Shown here piece by piece: positions 22,001 through 36,500 of a stretch of DNA of 64,000 nt. The DNA is from Marthasterias glacialis (lineage: Eukaryota > Echinodermata > Asteroidea > Forcipulatida > Asteriidae): NCBI GenBank assembly GCA_911728455.2, contig OU452222.1, positions 14,859,201-14,923,200 on the forward strand, read 5' to 3'. The position numbers were made by a program, and so were the translations under genes. Position 1 is the first letter of the stretch. The number at the start of each line of letters is the position of its first letter. Below the pieces are notes generated by a model. It was not told the DNA's origin, made no database searches, and saw nothing but the letters and a program-made list of their open reading frames with translations.

Positions 22001-25000
22001 AATTGACCCCTTCCCCGCACACAAACCCTCTTCAGTGATATCTACTCTATCATTTTCTATCATAAAATCGCATAAAATTTTTTTGACCAAAATGGCGGGT
22101 GCTCACAGGGAGCTCCCTGTGAGAAATTTTCAATTTTTGACCCCTTTTGAAAAGTGCTTTTCATGGAATCAGTGGATGCGGGCGGCTCTCCGGAGACGTG
22201 TCCAACAAACTAGAGGTCCCAACTCGCGTTATTTCGGGAGCTAGCGAGCTTTTCCGGCCATCTTGGTGACGTCAGAGTTGACCTAAATATTGCTATTTGC
22301 CCAAGTATTGCGAATTGACCCCTTCCCCACACACAAACCCTCTTCAGTGATATCTACTCTATCATTTTCTATCATAAAATCGCATAAAAATTTTTTGACC
22401 AAAATGGCGGGTGCTCACAGGGAGCTCCCTGTGAGAAATTTTCAATTTTTGACCCCTTTTGAAAAGTGCTTTTCATGGAATCAGTGGATGCGGGCGGCTC
22501 TTCGGAGACGTGTCCAACAAACTAGAGGTCCCAACTCGCGTTATTTCGGGAGCTAGCGAGCTTTTCCGGCCATCTTGATGACGTCAGAGTTGACCTAAAT
22601 ATTGCTATTTGCCCAAATATTGCGAATTGACCCCTTCCCCGCACACAAACCCTCTTCAGTGATATCTACTCTATCATTTTCTATCATAAAATCGCATAAA
22701 CATTTTTTGACCAAAATGGCGGGTGCTCACAGAGAGCTCCCTGTGAGAAATTGTCAATTTTTGACCCCTTTTGAAAAGTGCTTTTCATGGAATCAGTGGA
22801 TGCGGGCGGCTCTTCGGAGACGTGTCCAACAAACTAGAGGTCCCAACTCGCGTTATTTCGGGAGCTAGCGAGCTTTTCCGGCCATCTTGATGACGTCAGA
22901 GTTGACCTAAATATTGCTATTTGCCCAAATATTGCGAATTGACCCCTTCCCCGCACACAAACCCTCTTCAGTGATATCTACTCTATCATTTTCTATCATA
23001 AAATCGCATAAAAATTGTTTGACCAAAATGGCGGGTGCTCACAGGGAGCTCCCTGTGAGAAATTTTCAATTTTTTGACTCCTTTTGAAAAGTGCTTTTCA
23101 TGGAATCAGTGGATGCGGGCGGCTCTTCGGAGACGTGTCCAACAAACTAGAGGTCCCAACTCGCGTTATTTCGGGAGCTAGCGAGCTTTTCCGGCCATCT
23201 TGATGACGTCAGAGTTGACCTAAATATTGCTATTTGCCCAAATATTGCGAATTGACCCCTTCCCCGCACACAAACCCTCTTCAGTGATATCTACTCTATC
23301 ATTTTCTATCATAAAATCGCATAAAAATTTTTTGACCAAAATGGCGGGTGCTCACAGGGAGCTCCCTGTGAGAAATTGTCAATTTTTGACCCCTTTTGAA
23401 AAGTGCTTTTCATGGAATCAGTGGATGCGGGCGGCTCTTCGGAGACGTGTCCAACAAACTAGAGGTCCCAACTCGCGTTATTTCGGGAGCTAGCGAGCTT
23501 TTCCGGCCATCTTGACTGACGTCAGAGTTGACCTAAATATTGCTATTTGCCCAAATATTGCGAATTGACCCCTTCCCCGCACACAAACCCTCTTCAGTGA
23601 TATCTACTCTATCATTTTCTATCATAAAATCGCATAAAAATTTTTGGACCAAAATGGCGGGTGCTCACAGGGAGCTCCCTGTGAGAAATTGTCAATTTTT
23701 GACCCCTTTTGAAAAGTGCTTTTCATGGAATCAGTGGATGCGGGCGGCTCTTCGGAGACGTGTCCAACAAACTAGAGGTCCCAACTCGCGTTATTTCGGG
23801 AGCTAGCGAGCTTTTCCGGCCATCTTGATGACGTCAGAGTTGACCTAAATATTGCTATTTGCCCAAATATTGCGAATTGACCCCTTCCCCGCACACAAAC
23901 CCTCTTCAGTGATATCTACTCTATCATTTTCTATCATAAAATCGCATAAAAATTTTTGGACCAAAATGGCGGGTGCTCACAGGGAGCTCCCTGTGAGAAA
24001 TTTTCAATTTTTGACCCCTTTTGAAAAGTGCTTTTCATGGAATCAGTGGATGCGGGCGGCTCTTCGGAGACGTGTCCAACAAACTAGAGGTCCCAACTCG
24101 CGTTATTTCGGGAGCTAGCGAGCTTTTCCGGCCATCTTGATGACGTCAGAGTTGACCTAAATATTGCTATTTGCCCAAATATTGCGAATTGACCCCTTCC
24201 CCGCACACAAACCCTCTTCAGTGATATCTACTCTATCATTTTCTATCATAAAATCGCATAAAAATTTTTTGACCAAAATGGCGGGTGCTCACAGGGAGCT
24301 CCCTGTGAGAAATTTTCAATTTTTGACCCCTTTTGAAAAGTGCTTTTCATGGAATCAGTGGATGCGGGCGGCTCTTCGGAGACGTGTCCAACAAACTAGA
24401 GGTCCCAACTCGCGTTATTTCGGGAGCTAGCGAGCTTTTCCGGCCATCTTGATGACGTCAGAGTTGACCTAAATATTGCTATTTGCCCAAATATTGCGAA
24501 TTGACCCCTTCCCCGCACACAAACCCTCTTCAGTGATATCTACTCTATCATTTTCTATCATAAAATCGCATAAAAAATTTTTGACCAAAATGGCGGGTGC
24601 TCACAGGGAGCGCCCTGTGAGAAATTTTCAATTTTTGACCCCTTTTGAAAAGTGCTTTTCATGGAATCAGTGGATGCGGGCGGCTCTTCGGAGACGTGTC
24701 CAACAAACTAGAGGTCCCAACTCGCGTTATTTCGGGAGCTAGCGAGCTTTTCCGGCCATCTTGATGACGTCAGAGTTGACCTAAATATTGCTATTTGCCC
24801 AAATATTGCGAATTGACCCCTTCCCCGCACACAAACCCTCTTCAGTGATATCTACTCTATCATTTTCTATCATAAAATCGCATAAAATTTTTTTGACCAA
24901 AATGGCGGGTGCTCACAGGGAGCTCCCTGTGAGAAATTTTCAATTTTTGACCCCTTTTGAAAAGTGCTTTTCATGGAATCAGTGGATGCGGGCGGCTCTT

Positions 25001-28000
25001 CGGAGACGTGTCCAACAAACTAGAGGTCCCAACTCGCGTTATTTCGGGAGCTAGCGAGCTTTTCCGGCCATCTTGATGACGTCAGAGTTGACCTAAATAT
25101 TGCTATTTGCCCAAATATTGCGAATTGACCCCTTCCCCGCACACAAACCCTCTTCAGTGATATCTACTCTATCATTTTCTATCATAAAATCGCATAAAAA
25201 TTTTTTGACCAAAATGGCGGGTGCTCACAGGGAGCTCCCTGTGAGAAATTTTCAATTTTTGACCCCTTTTGAAAAGTGCTTTTCATGGAATCAGTGGATG
25301 CGGGCGGCTCTTCGGAGACGTGTCCAACAAACTAGAGGTCCCAACTCGCGTTATTTCGGGAGCTAGCGAGCTTTTCCGGCCATCTTGATGACGTCAGAGT
25401 TGACCTAAATATTGCTATTTGCCCAAATATTGCGAATTGACCCCTTCCCCGCACACAAACCCTCTTCAGTGATATCTACTCTATCATTTTCTATCATAAA
25501 ATCGCATAAAAATTTTTTGACCAAAATGGCGGGTGCTCACAGGGAGCTCCCTGTGAGAAATTTTCAATTTTTGACCCCTTTTGAAAAGTGCTTTTCATGG
25601 AATCAGTGGATGCGGGCGGCTCTTCGGAGACGTGTCCAACAAACTAGAGGTCCCAACTCGCGTTATTTCGGGAGCTAGCGAGCTTTTCCGGCCATCTTGA
25701 TGACGTCAGAGTTGACCTAAATATTGCTATTTGCCCAAATATTGCGAATTGACCCCTTCCCCGCACACAAACCCTCTTCAGTGATATCTACTCTATCATT
25801 TTCTATCATAAAATCGCATAAAAATTTTTTGACCAAAATGGCGGGTGCTCACAGGGAGCTCCCTGTGAGAAATTTTCAATTTTTGACCCCTTTTGAAAAG
25901 TGCTTTTCATGGAATCAGTGGATGCGGGCGGCTCTTCGGAGACGTGTCCAACAAACTAGAGGTCCCAACTCGCGTTATTTCGGGAGCTAGCGAGCTTTTC
26001 CGGCCATCTTGATGACGTCAGAGTTGACCTAAATATTGCTATTTGCCCAAATATTGCGAATTGACCCCTTCCCCGCACACAAACCCTCTTCAGTGATATC
26101 TACTCTATCATTTTCTATCATAAAATCGCATAAAAAATTTTTGACCAAAATGGCGGGTGCTCACAGGGAGCGCCCTGTGAGAAATTTTCAATTTTTGACC
26201 CCTTTTGAAAAGTGCTTTTCATGGAATCAGTGGATGCGGGCGGCTCTTCGGAGACGTGTCCAACAAACTAGAGGTCCCAACTCGCGTTATTTCGGGAGCT
26301 AGCGAGCTTTTCCGGCCATCTTGATGACGTCAGAGTTGACCTAAATATTGCTATTTGCCCAAATATTGCGAATTGACCCCTTCCCCGCACACAAACCCTC
26401 TTCAGTGATATCTACTCTATCATTTTCTATCATAAAATCGCATAAAATTTTTTTGACCAAAATGGCGGGTGCTCACAGGGAGCTCCCTGTGAGAAATTGT
26501 CAATTTTTGACCCCTTTTGAAAAGTGCTTTTCATGGAATCAGTGGATGCGGGCGGCTCTTCGGAGACGTGTCCAACAAACTAGAGGTCCCAACTCGCGTT
26601 ATTTCGGGAGCTAGCGAGCTTTTCCGGCCATCTTGATGACGTCAGAGTTGACCTAAATATTGCTATTTGCCCAAATATTGCGAATTGACCCCTTCCCCGC
26701 ACACAAACCCTCTTCAGTGATATCTACTCTATCATTTTCTATCATAAAATCGCATAAAAAATTTTTGACCAAAATGGCGGGTGCTCACAGGGAGCGCCCT
26801 GTGAGAAATTTTCAATTTTTGACCCCTTTTGAAAAGTGCTTTTCATGGAATCAGTGGATGCGGGCGGCTCTTCGGAGACGTGTCCAACAAACTAGAGGTC
26901 CCAACTCGCGTTATTTCGGGAGCTAGCGAGCTTTTCCGGCCATCTTGATGACGTCAGAGTTGACCTAAATATTGCTATTTGCCCAAATATTGCGAATTGA
27001 CCCCTTCCCCGCACACAAACCCTCTTCAGTGATATCTACTCTATCATTTTCTATCATAAAATCGCATAAAATTTTTTTGACCAAAATGGCGGGTGCTCAC
27101 AGGGAGCTCCCTGTGAGAAATTTTCAATTTTTGACCCCTTTTGAAAAGTGCTTTTCATGGAATCAGTGGATGCGGGCGGCTCTTCGGAGACGTGTCCAAC
27201 AAACTAGAGGTCCCAACTCGCGTTATTTCGGGAGCTAGCGAGCTTTTCCGGCCATCTTGATGACGTCAGAGTTGACCTAAATATTGCTATTTGCCCAAAT
27301 ATTGCGAATTGACCCCTTCCCCGCACACAAACCCTCTTCAGTGATATCTACTCTATCATTTTCTATCATAAAATCGCATAAAATTTTTTTGACCAAAATG
27401 GCGGGTGCTCACAGGGAGCGCCCTGTGAGAAATTTTCAATTTTTGACCCCTTTTGAAAAGTGCTTTTCATGGAATCAGTGGATGCGGGCGGCTCTTCGGA
27501 GACGTGTCCAACAAACTAGAGGTCCCAACTCGCGTTATTTCGGGAGCTAGCGAGCTTTTCCGGCCATCTTGGTGACGTCAGAGTTGACCTAAATATTGCT
27601 ATTTGCCCAAATATTGCGAATTGACCCCTTCCCCGCACACAAACCCTCTTCAGTGATATCTACTCTATCATTTTCTATCATAAAATCGCATAAAATTTTT
27701 TTGACCAAAATGGCGGGTGCTCACAGGGAGCTCCCTGTGAGAAATTTTCAATTTTTGACCCCTTTTGAAAAGTGCTTTTCATGGAATCAGTGGATGCGGG
27801 CGGCTCTTCGGAGACGTGTCCAACAAACTAGAGGTCCCAACTCGCGTTATTTCGGGAGCTAGCGAGCTTTTCCGGCCATCTTGATGACGTCAGAGTTGAC
27901 CTAAATATTGCTATTTGCCCAAATATTGCGAATTGACCCCTTCCCCGCACACAAACCCTCTTCAGTGATATCTACTCTATCATTTTCTATCATAAAATCG

Positions 28001-31000
28001 CATAAAAAATTTTTGACCAAAATGGCGGGTGCTCACAGGGAGCGCCCTGTGAGAAATTTTCAATTTTTGACCCCTTTTGAAAAGTGCTTTTCATGGAATC
28101 AGTGGATGCGGGCGGCTCTTCGGAGACGTGTCCAACAAACTAGAGGTCCCAACTCGCGTTATTTCGGGAGCTAGCGAGCTTTTCCGGCCATCTTGATGAC
28201 GTCAGAGTTGACCTAAATATTGCTATTTGCCCAAATATTGCGAATTGACCCCTTCCCCGCACACAAACCCTCTTCAGTGATATCTACTCTATCATTTTCT
28301 ATCATAAAATCGCATAAAAATTTTTGGACCAAAATGGCGGGTGCTCACAGGGAGCTCCCTGTGAGAAATTTTCAATTTTTGACCCCTTTTGAAAAGTGCT
28401 TTTCATGGAATCAGTGGATGCGGGCGGCTCTTCGGAGACGTGTCCAACAAACTAGAGGTCCCAACTCGCGTTATTTCGGGAGCTAGCGAGCTTTTCCGGC
28501 CATCTTGATGACGTCAGAGTTGACCTAAATATTGCTATTTGCCCAAATATTGCGAATTGACCCCTTCCCCGCACACAAACCCTCTTCAGTGATATCTACT
28601 CTATCATTTTCTATCATAAAATCGCATAAAAAATTTTTGACCAAAATGGCGGGTGCTCACAGGGAGCGCCCTGTGAGAAATTGTCAATTTTTGACCCCTT
28701 TTGAAAAGTGCTTTTCATGGAATCAGTGGATGCGGGCGGCTCTTCGGAGACGTGTCCAACAAACTAGAGGTCCCAACTCGCGTTATTTCGGGAGCTAGCG
28801 AGCTTTTCCGGCCATCTTGATGACGTCAGAGTTGACCTAAATATTGCTATTTGCCCAAATATTGCGAATTGACCCCTTCCCCGCACACAAACCCTCTTCA
28901 GTGATATCTACTCTATCATTTTCTATCATAAAATCGCATAAAAAATTTTTGACCAAAATGGCGGGTGCTCACAGGGAGCGCCCTGTGAGAAATTTTCAAT
29001 TTTTGACCCCTTTTGAAAAGTGCTTTTCATGGAATCAGTGGATGCGGGCGGCTCTTCGGAGACGTGTCCAACAAACTAGAGGTCCCAACTCGCGTTATTT
29101 CGGGAGCTAGCGAGCTTTTCCGGCCATCTTGATGACGTCAGAGTTGACCTAAATATTGCTATTTGCCCAAATATTGCGAATTGACCCCTTCCCCGCACAC
29201 AAACCCTCTTCAGTGATATCTACTCTATCATTTTCTATCATAAAATCGCATAAAAATTTTTTGACCAAAATGGCGGGTGCTCACAGGGAGCTCCCTGTGA
29301 GAAATTTTCAATTTTTGACCCCTTTTGAAAAGTGCTTTTCATGGAATCAGTGGATGCGGGCGGCTCTTCGGAGACGTGTCCAACAAACTAGAGGTCCCAA
29401 CTCGCGTTATTTCGGGAGCTAGCGAGCTTTTCCGGCCATCTTGATGACGTCAGAGTTGACCTAAATATTGCTATTTGCCCAAATATTGCGAATTGACCCC
29501 TTCCCCGCACACAAACCCTCTTCAGTGATATCTACTCTATCATTTTCTATCATAAAATCGCATAAAAATTTTTTGACCAAAATGGCGGGTGCTCACAGGG
29601 AGCTCCCTGTGAGAAATTTTCAATTTTTGACCCCTTTTGAAAAGTGCTTTTCATGGAATCAGTGGATGCGGGCGGCTCTTCGGAGACGTGTCCAACAAAC
29701 TAGAGGTCCCAACTCGCGTTATTTCGGGAGCTAGCGAGCTTTTCCGGCCATCTTGATGACGTCAGAGGTGACCTAAATATTGCTATTTGCCCAAATATTG
29801 CGAATTGACCCCTTCCCCGCACACAAACCCTCTTCAGTGATATCTACTCTATCATTTTCTATCATAAAATCGCATAAAAAATTTTTGACCAAAATGGCGG
29901 GTGCTCACAGGGAGCGCCCTGTGAGAAATTTTCAATTTTTGACCCCTTTTGAAAAGTGCTTTTCATGGAATCAGTGAATGCGGGCGGCTCTTCGGAGACG
30001 TGTCCAACAAACTAGAGGTCCCAACTCGCGTTATTTCGGGAGCTAGCGAGCTTTTCCGGCCATCTTGATGACATCAGAGTTGACCTAAATATTGCTATTT
30101 GCCCAAATATTGCGAATTGACCCCTTCCCCGCACACAAACCCTCTTCAGTGATATCTACTCTATCATTTTCTATCATAAAATCGCATAAAATTTTTTTGA
30201 CCAAAATGGCGGGTGCTCACAGGGAGGCTCCCTGTGAGAAATTTTCAATTTTTGACCCCTTTTGAAAAGTGCTTTTCATGGAATCAGTGGATGCGGGCGG
30301 CTCTTCGGAGACGTGTCCAACAAACTAGAGGTCCCAACTCGCGTTATTTCGGGAGCTAGCGAGCTTTTCCGGCCATCTTGATGACGTCAGAGTTGACCTA
30401 AATATTGCTATTTGCCCAAATATTGCGAATTGACCCCTTCCCCGCACACAAACCCTCTTCAGTGATATCTACTCTATCATTTTCTATCATAAAATCGCAT
30501 AAAAAATTTTTGACCAAAATGGCGGGTGCTCACAGGGAGCGCCCTGTGAGAAATTTTCAATTTTTGACCCCTTTTGAAAAGTGCTTTTCATGGAATCAGT
30601 GGATGCGGGCGGCTCTTCGGAGACGTGTCCAACAAACTAGAGGTCCCAACTCGCGTTATTTCGGGAGCTAGCGAGCTTTTCCGGCCATCTTGATGACGTC
30701 AGAGTTGACCTAAATATTGCTATTTGCCCAAATATTGCGAATTGACCCCTTCCCCGCACACAAACCCTCTTCAGTGATATCTACTCTATCATTTTCTATC
30801 ATAAAATCGCATAAAATTTTTTTGACCAAAATGGCGGGTGCTCACAGGGAGCTCCCTGTGAGAAATTTTCAATTTTTGACCCCTTTTGAAAAGTGCTTTT
30901 CATGGAATCAGTGGATGCGGGCGGCTCTTCGGAGACGTGTCCAACAAACTAGAGGTCCCAACTCGCGTTATTTCGGGAGCTAGCGAGCTTTTCCGGCCAT

Positions 31001-31652
31001 CTTGATGACGTCAGAGTTGACCTAAATATTGCTATTTGCCCAAATATTGCGAATTGACCCCTTCCCCGCACACAAACCCTCTTCAGTGATATCTACTCTA
31101 TCATTTTCTATCATAAAATCGCATAAAAATTTTTTGACCAAAATGGCGGGTGCTCACAGGGAGCTCCCTGTGAGAAATTTTCAATTTTTGACCCCTTTTG
31201 AAAAGTGCTTTTCATGGAATCAGTGGATGCGGGCGGCTCTTCGGAGACGTGTCCAACAAACTAGAGGTCCCAACTCGCGTTATTTCGGGAGCTAGCGAGC
31301 TTTTCCGGCCATCTTGATGACGTCAGAGTTGACCTAAATATTGCTATTTGCCCAAATATTGCGAATTGACCCCTTCCCCGCACACAAACCCTCTTCAGTG
31401 ATATCTACTCTATCATTTTCTATCATAAAATCGCATAAAAAATTTTTGACCAAAATGGCGGGTGCTCACAGGGAGCTCCCCTTGAGAAATTTTCAATTTT
31501 TGACCCCTTTTGAAAAGTGCTTTTCATGGAATCAGTGGATGCGGGCGGCTCTTCGGAGACGTGTCCAACAAACTAGAGGTCCCAACTCGCGTTATTTCGG
31601 GAGCTAGCGAGCTTTTCCGGCCATCTTGATGACGTCAGAGTTGACCTAAATA

Positions 31653-32276
31653 TTGCTATTTGCCCAAATATTGCGAATTGACCCCTTCCCCGCACACAAA
31701 CCCTCTTCAGTGATATCTACTCTATCATTTTCTATCATAAAATCGCATAAAAATTTTTTGACCAAAATGGCGGGTGCTCACAGGGAGCTCCCTGTGAGAA
31801 ATTTTCAATTTTTGACCCCTTTTGAAAAGTGCTTTTCATGGAATCAGTGGATGCGGGCGGCTCTTCGGAGACGTGTCCAACAAACTAGAGGTCCCAACTC
31901 GCGTTATTTCGGGAGCTAGCGAGCTTTTCCGGCCACCTTGATGACGTCAGAGTTGACCTAAATATTGCTATTTGCCCAAATATTGCGAATTGACCCCTTC
32001 CCCGCACACAAACCCTCTTCAGTGATATCTACTCTATCATTTTCTATCATAAAATCGCATAAAAAAATTTTGACCAAAATGGCGGGTGCTCACAGGGAGC
32101 GCCCTGTGAGAAATTTTCAATTTTTGACCCCTTTTGAAAAGTGCTTTTCATGGAATCAGTGGATGCGGGCGGCTCTTCGGAGACGTGTCCAACAAACTAG
32201 AGGTCCCAACTCGCGTTATTTCGGGAGCTAGCGAGCTTTTCCGGCCATCTTGATGACGTCAGAGTTGACCTAAATA
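31653..32276 (+). repeat. Two-unit haplotype pair, copy 1
   Basis: A unit ending in GGCCACCTTG (31932) is followed by a GAGCGC unit with an A7T4 tract. The same rare pair recurs at 32901-33524, 1248 bp downstream, so a four-unit shift has copied it. Confidence 0.7.
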
Positions 32277-32900
32277 TTGCTATTTGCCCAAATATTGCGA
32301 ATTGACCCCTTCCCCGCACACAAACCCTCTTCAGTGATATCTACTCTATCATTTTCTATCATAAAATCGCATAAAAATTTTTTGACCAAAATGGCGGGTG
32401 CTCACAGGGAGCTCCCTGTGAGAAATTTTCAATTTTTGACCCCTTTTGAAAAGTGCTTTTCATGGAATCAGTGGATGCGGGCGGCTCTTCGGAGACGTGT
32501 CCAACAAACTAGAGGTCCCAACTCGCGTTATTTCGGGAGCTAGCGAGCTTTTCCGGCCATCTTGATGACGTCAGAGTTGACCTAAATATTGCTATTTGCC
32601 CAAATATTGCGAATTGACCCCTTCCCCGCACACAAACCCTCTTCAGTGATATCTACTCTATCGTTTTCTATCATAAAATCGCATAAAAAATTTTTGACCA
32701 AAATGGCGGGTGCTCACAGGGAGCGCCCTGTGAGAAATTTTCAATTTTTGACCCCTTTTGAAAAGTGCTTTTCATGGAATCAGTGGATGCGGGCGGCTCT
32801 TCGGAGACGTGTCCAACAAACTAGAGGTCCCAACTCGCGTTATTTCGGGAGCTAGCGAGCTTTTCCGGCCATCTTGATGACGTCAGAGTTGACCTAAATA

Positions 32901-33524
32901 TTGCTATTTGCCCAAATATTGCGAATTGACCCCTTCCCCGCACACAAACCCTCTTCAGTGATATCTACTCTATCATTTTCTATCATAAAATCGCATAAAA
33001 ATTTTTTGACCAAAATGGCGGGTGCTCACAGGGAGCTCCCTGTGAGAAATTTTCAATTTTTGACCCCTTTTGAAAAGTGCTTTTCATGGAATCAGTGGAT
33101 GCGGGCGGCTCTTCGGAGACGTGTCCAACAAACTAGAGGTCCCAACTCGCGTTATTTCGGGAGCTAGCGAGCTTTTCCGGCCACCTTGATGACGTCAGAG
33201 TTGACCTAAATATTGCTATTTGCCCAAATATTGCGAATTGACCCCTTCCCCGCACACAAACCCTCTTCAGTGATATCTACTCTATCATTTTCTATCATAA
33301 AATCGCATAAAAAAATTTTGACCAAAATGGCGGGTGCTCACAGGGAGCGCCCTGTGAGAAATTTTCAATTTTTGACCCCTTTTGAAAAGTGCTTTTCATG
33401 GAATCAGTGGATGCGGGCGGCTCTTCGGAGACGTGTCCAACAAACTAGAGGTCCCAACTCGCGTTATTTCGGGAGCTAGCGAGCTTTTCCGGCCATCTTG
33501 ATGACGTCAGAGTTGACCTAAATA
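32901..33524 (+). repeat. Two-unit haplotype pair, copy 2
   Basis: Same pair of rare markers as 31653-32276: GGCCACCTTG at 33180, then A7T4 with GAGCGC. The following units differ (A4T7 instead of A5T6), so the duplication has since been patched. Confidence 0.7.
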
Positions 33525-36500
33525 TTGCTATTTGCCCAAATATTGCGAATTGACCCCTTCCCCGCACACAAACCCTCTTCAGTGATATCTACTTTATCAT
33601 TTTCTATCATAAAATCGCATAAAATTTTTTTGACCAAAATGGCGGGTGCTCACAGGGAGCTCCCTGTGAGAAATTTTCAATTTTTGACCCCTTTTGAAAA
33701 GTGCTTTTCATGGAATCAGTGGATGCGGGCGGCTCTTCGGAGACGTGTCCAACAAACTAGAGGTCCCAACTCGCGTTATTTCGGGAGCTAGCGAGCTTTT
33801 CCGGCCATCTTGATGACGTCAGAGTTGACCTAAATATTGCTATTTGCCCAAATATTGCGAATTGACCCCTTCCCCGCACACAAACCCTCTTCAGTGATAT
33901 CTACTCTATCATTTTCTATCATAAAATCGCATAAAAAATTTTTGACCAAAATGGCGGGTGCTCACAGGGAGCTCCCTGTGAGAAATTTTCAATTTTTGAC
34001 CCCTTTTGAAAAGTGCTTTTCATGGAATCAGTGGATGCGGGCGGCTCTTCGGAGACGTGTCCAACAAACTAGAGGTCCCAACTCGCGTTATTTCGGGAGC
34101 TAGCGAGCTTTTCCGGCCATCTTGATGACGTCAGAGTTGACCTAAATATTGCTATTTGCCCAAATATTGCGAATTGACCCCTTCCCCGCACACAAACCCT
34201 CTTCAGTGATATCTACTCTATCATTTTCTATCATAAAATCGCATAAAAAATTTTTGACCAAAATGGCGGGTGCTCACAGGGAGCGCCCTGTGAGAAATTT
34301 TCAATTTTTGACCCCTTTTGAAAAGTGCTTTTCATGGAATCAGTGGATGCGGGCGGCTCTTCGGAGACGTGTCCAACAAACTAGAGGTCCCAACTCGCGT
34401 TATTTCGGGAGCTAGCGAGCTTTTCCGGCCATCTTGATGACGTCAGAGTTGACCTAAATATTGCTATTTGCCCAAATATTGCGAATTGACCCCTTCCCCG
34501 CACACAAACCCTCTTCAGTGATATCTACTCTATCATTTTCTATCATAAAATCGCATAAAAAATTTTTGACCAAAATGGCGGGTGCTCACAGGGAGCGCCC
34601 TGTGAGAAATTTTCAATTTTTGACCCCTTTTGAAAAGTGCTTTTCATGGAATCAGTGGATGCGGGCGGCTCTTCGGAGACGTGTCCAACAAACTAGAGGT
34701 CCCAACTCGCGTTATTTCGGGAGCTAGCGAGCTTTTCCGGCCATCTTGATGACGTCAGAGTTGACCTAAATATTGCTATTTGCCCAAATATTGCGAATTG
34801 ACCCCTTCCCCGCACACAAACCCTCTTCAGTGATATCTACTCTATCATTTTCTATCATAAAATCGCATAAAAAATTTTTGACCAAAATGGCGGGTGCTCA
34901 CAGGGAGCTCCCTGTGAGAAATTGTCAATTTTTGACCCCTTTTGAAAAGTGCTTTTCATGGAATCAGTGGATGCGGGCGGCTCTTCGGAGACGTGTCCAA
35001 CAAACTAGAGGTCCCAACTCGCGTTATTTCGGGAGCTAGCGAGCTTTTCCGGCCATCTTGATGACGTCAGAGTTGACCTAAATATTGCTATTTGCCCAAA
35101 TATTGCGAATTGACCCCTTCCCCGCACACAAACCCTCTTCAGTGATATCTACTCTATCATTTTCTATCATAAAATCGCATAAAAAATTTTTGACCAAAAT
35201 GGCGGGTGCTCACAGGGAGCGCCCTGTGAGAAATTTTCAATTTTTGACCCCTTTTGAAAAGTGCTTTTCATGGAATCAGTGGATGCGGGCGGCTCTTCGG
35301 AGACGTGTCCAACAAACTAGAGGTCCCAACTCGCGTTATTTCGGGAGCTAGCGAGCTTTTCCGGCCATCTTGATGACGTCAGAGTTGACCTAAATATTGC
35401 TATTTGCCCAAATATTGCGAATTGACCCCTTCCCCGCACACAAACCCTCTTCAGTGATATCTACTCTATCATTTTCTATCATAAAATCGCATAAAATTTT
35501 TTTGACCAAAATGGCGGGTGCTCACAGGGAGCTCCCTGTGAGAAATTTTCAATTTTTGACCCCTTTTGAAAAGTGCTTTTCATGGAATCAGTGGATGCGG
35601 GCGGCTCTTCGGAGACGTGTCCAACAAACTAGAGGTCCCAACTCGCGTTATTTCGGGAGCTAGCGAGCTTTTCCGGCCATCTTGATGACGTCAGAGTTGA
35701 CCTAAATATTGCTATTTGCCCAAATATTGCGAATTGACCCCTTCCCCGCACACAAACCCTCTTCAGTGATATCTACTCTATCATTTTCTATCATAAAATC
35801 GCATAAAAAATTTTTGACCAAAATGGCGGGTGCTCACAGGGAGCGCCCTGTGAGAAATTTTCAATTTTTGACCCCTTTTGAAAAGTTCTTTTCATGGAAT
35901 CAGTGGATGCGGGCGGCTCTTCGGAGACGTGTCCAACAAACTAGAGGTCCCAACTCGCGTTATTTCGGGAGCTAGCGAGCTTTTCCGGCCATCTTGATGA
36001 CGTCAGAGTTGACCTAAATATTGCTATTTGCCCAAATATTGCGAATTGACCCCTTCCCCGCACACAAACCCTCTTCAGTGATATCTACTCTATCATTTTC
36101 TATCATAAAATCGCATAAAAAATTTTTGACCAAAATGGCGGGTGCTCACAGGGAGCTCCCTGTGAGAAATTTTCAATTTTTGACCCCTTTTGAAAAGTGC
36201 TTTTCATGGAATCAGTGGATGCGGGCGGCTCTTCGGAGACGTGTCCAACAAACTAGAGGTCCCAACTCGCGTTATTTCGGGAGCTAGCGAGCTTTTCCGG
36301 CCATCTTGATGACGTCAGAGTTGACCTAAATATTGCTATTTGCCCAAATATTGCGAATTGACCCCTTCCCCGCACACAAACCCTCTTCAGTGATATCTAC
36401 TCTATCATTTTCTATCATAAAATCGCATAAAAAATTTTTGACCAAAATGGCGGGTGCTCACAGGGAGCGCCCTGTGAGAAATTTTCAATTTTTGACCCCT

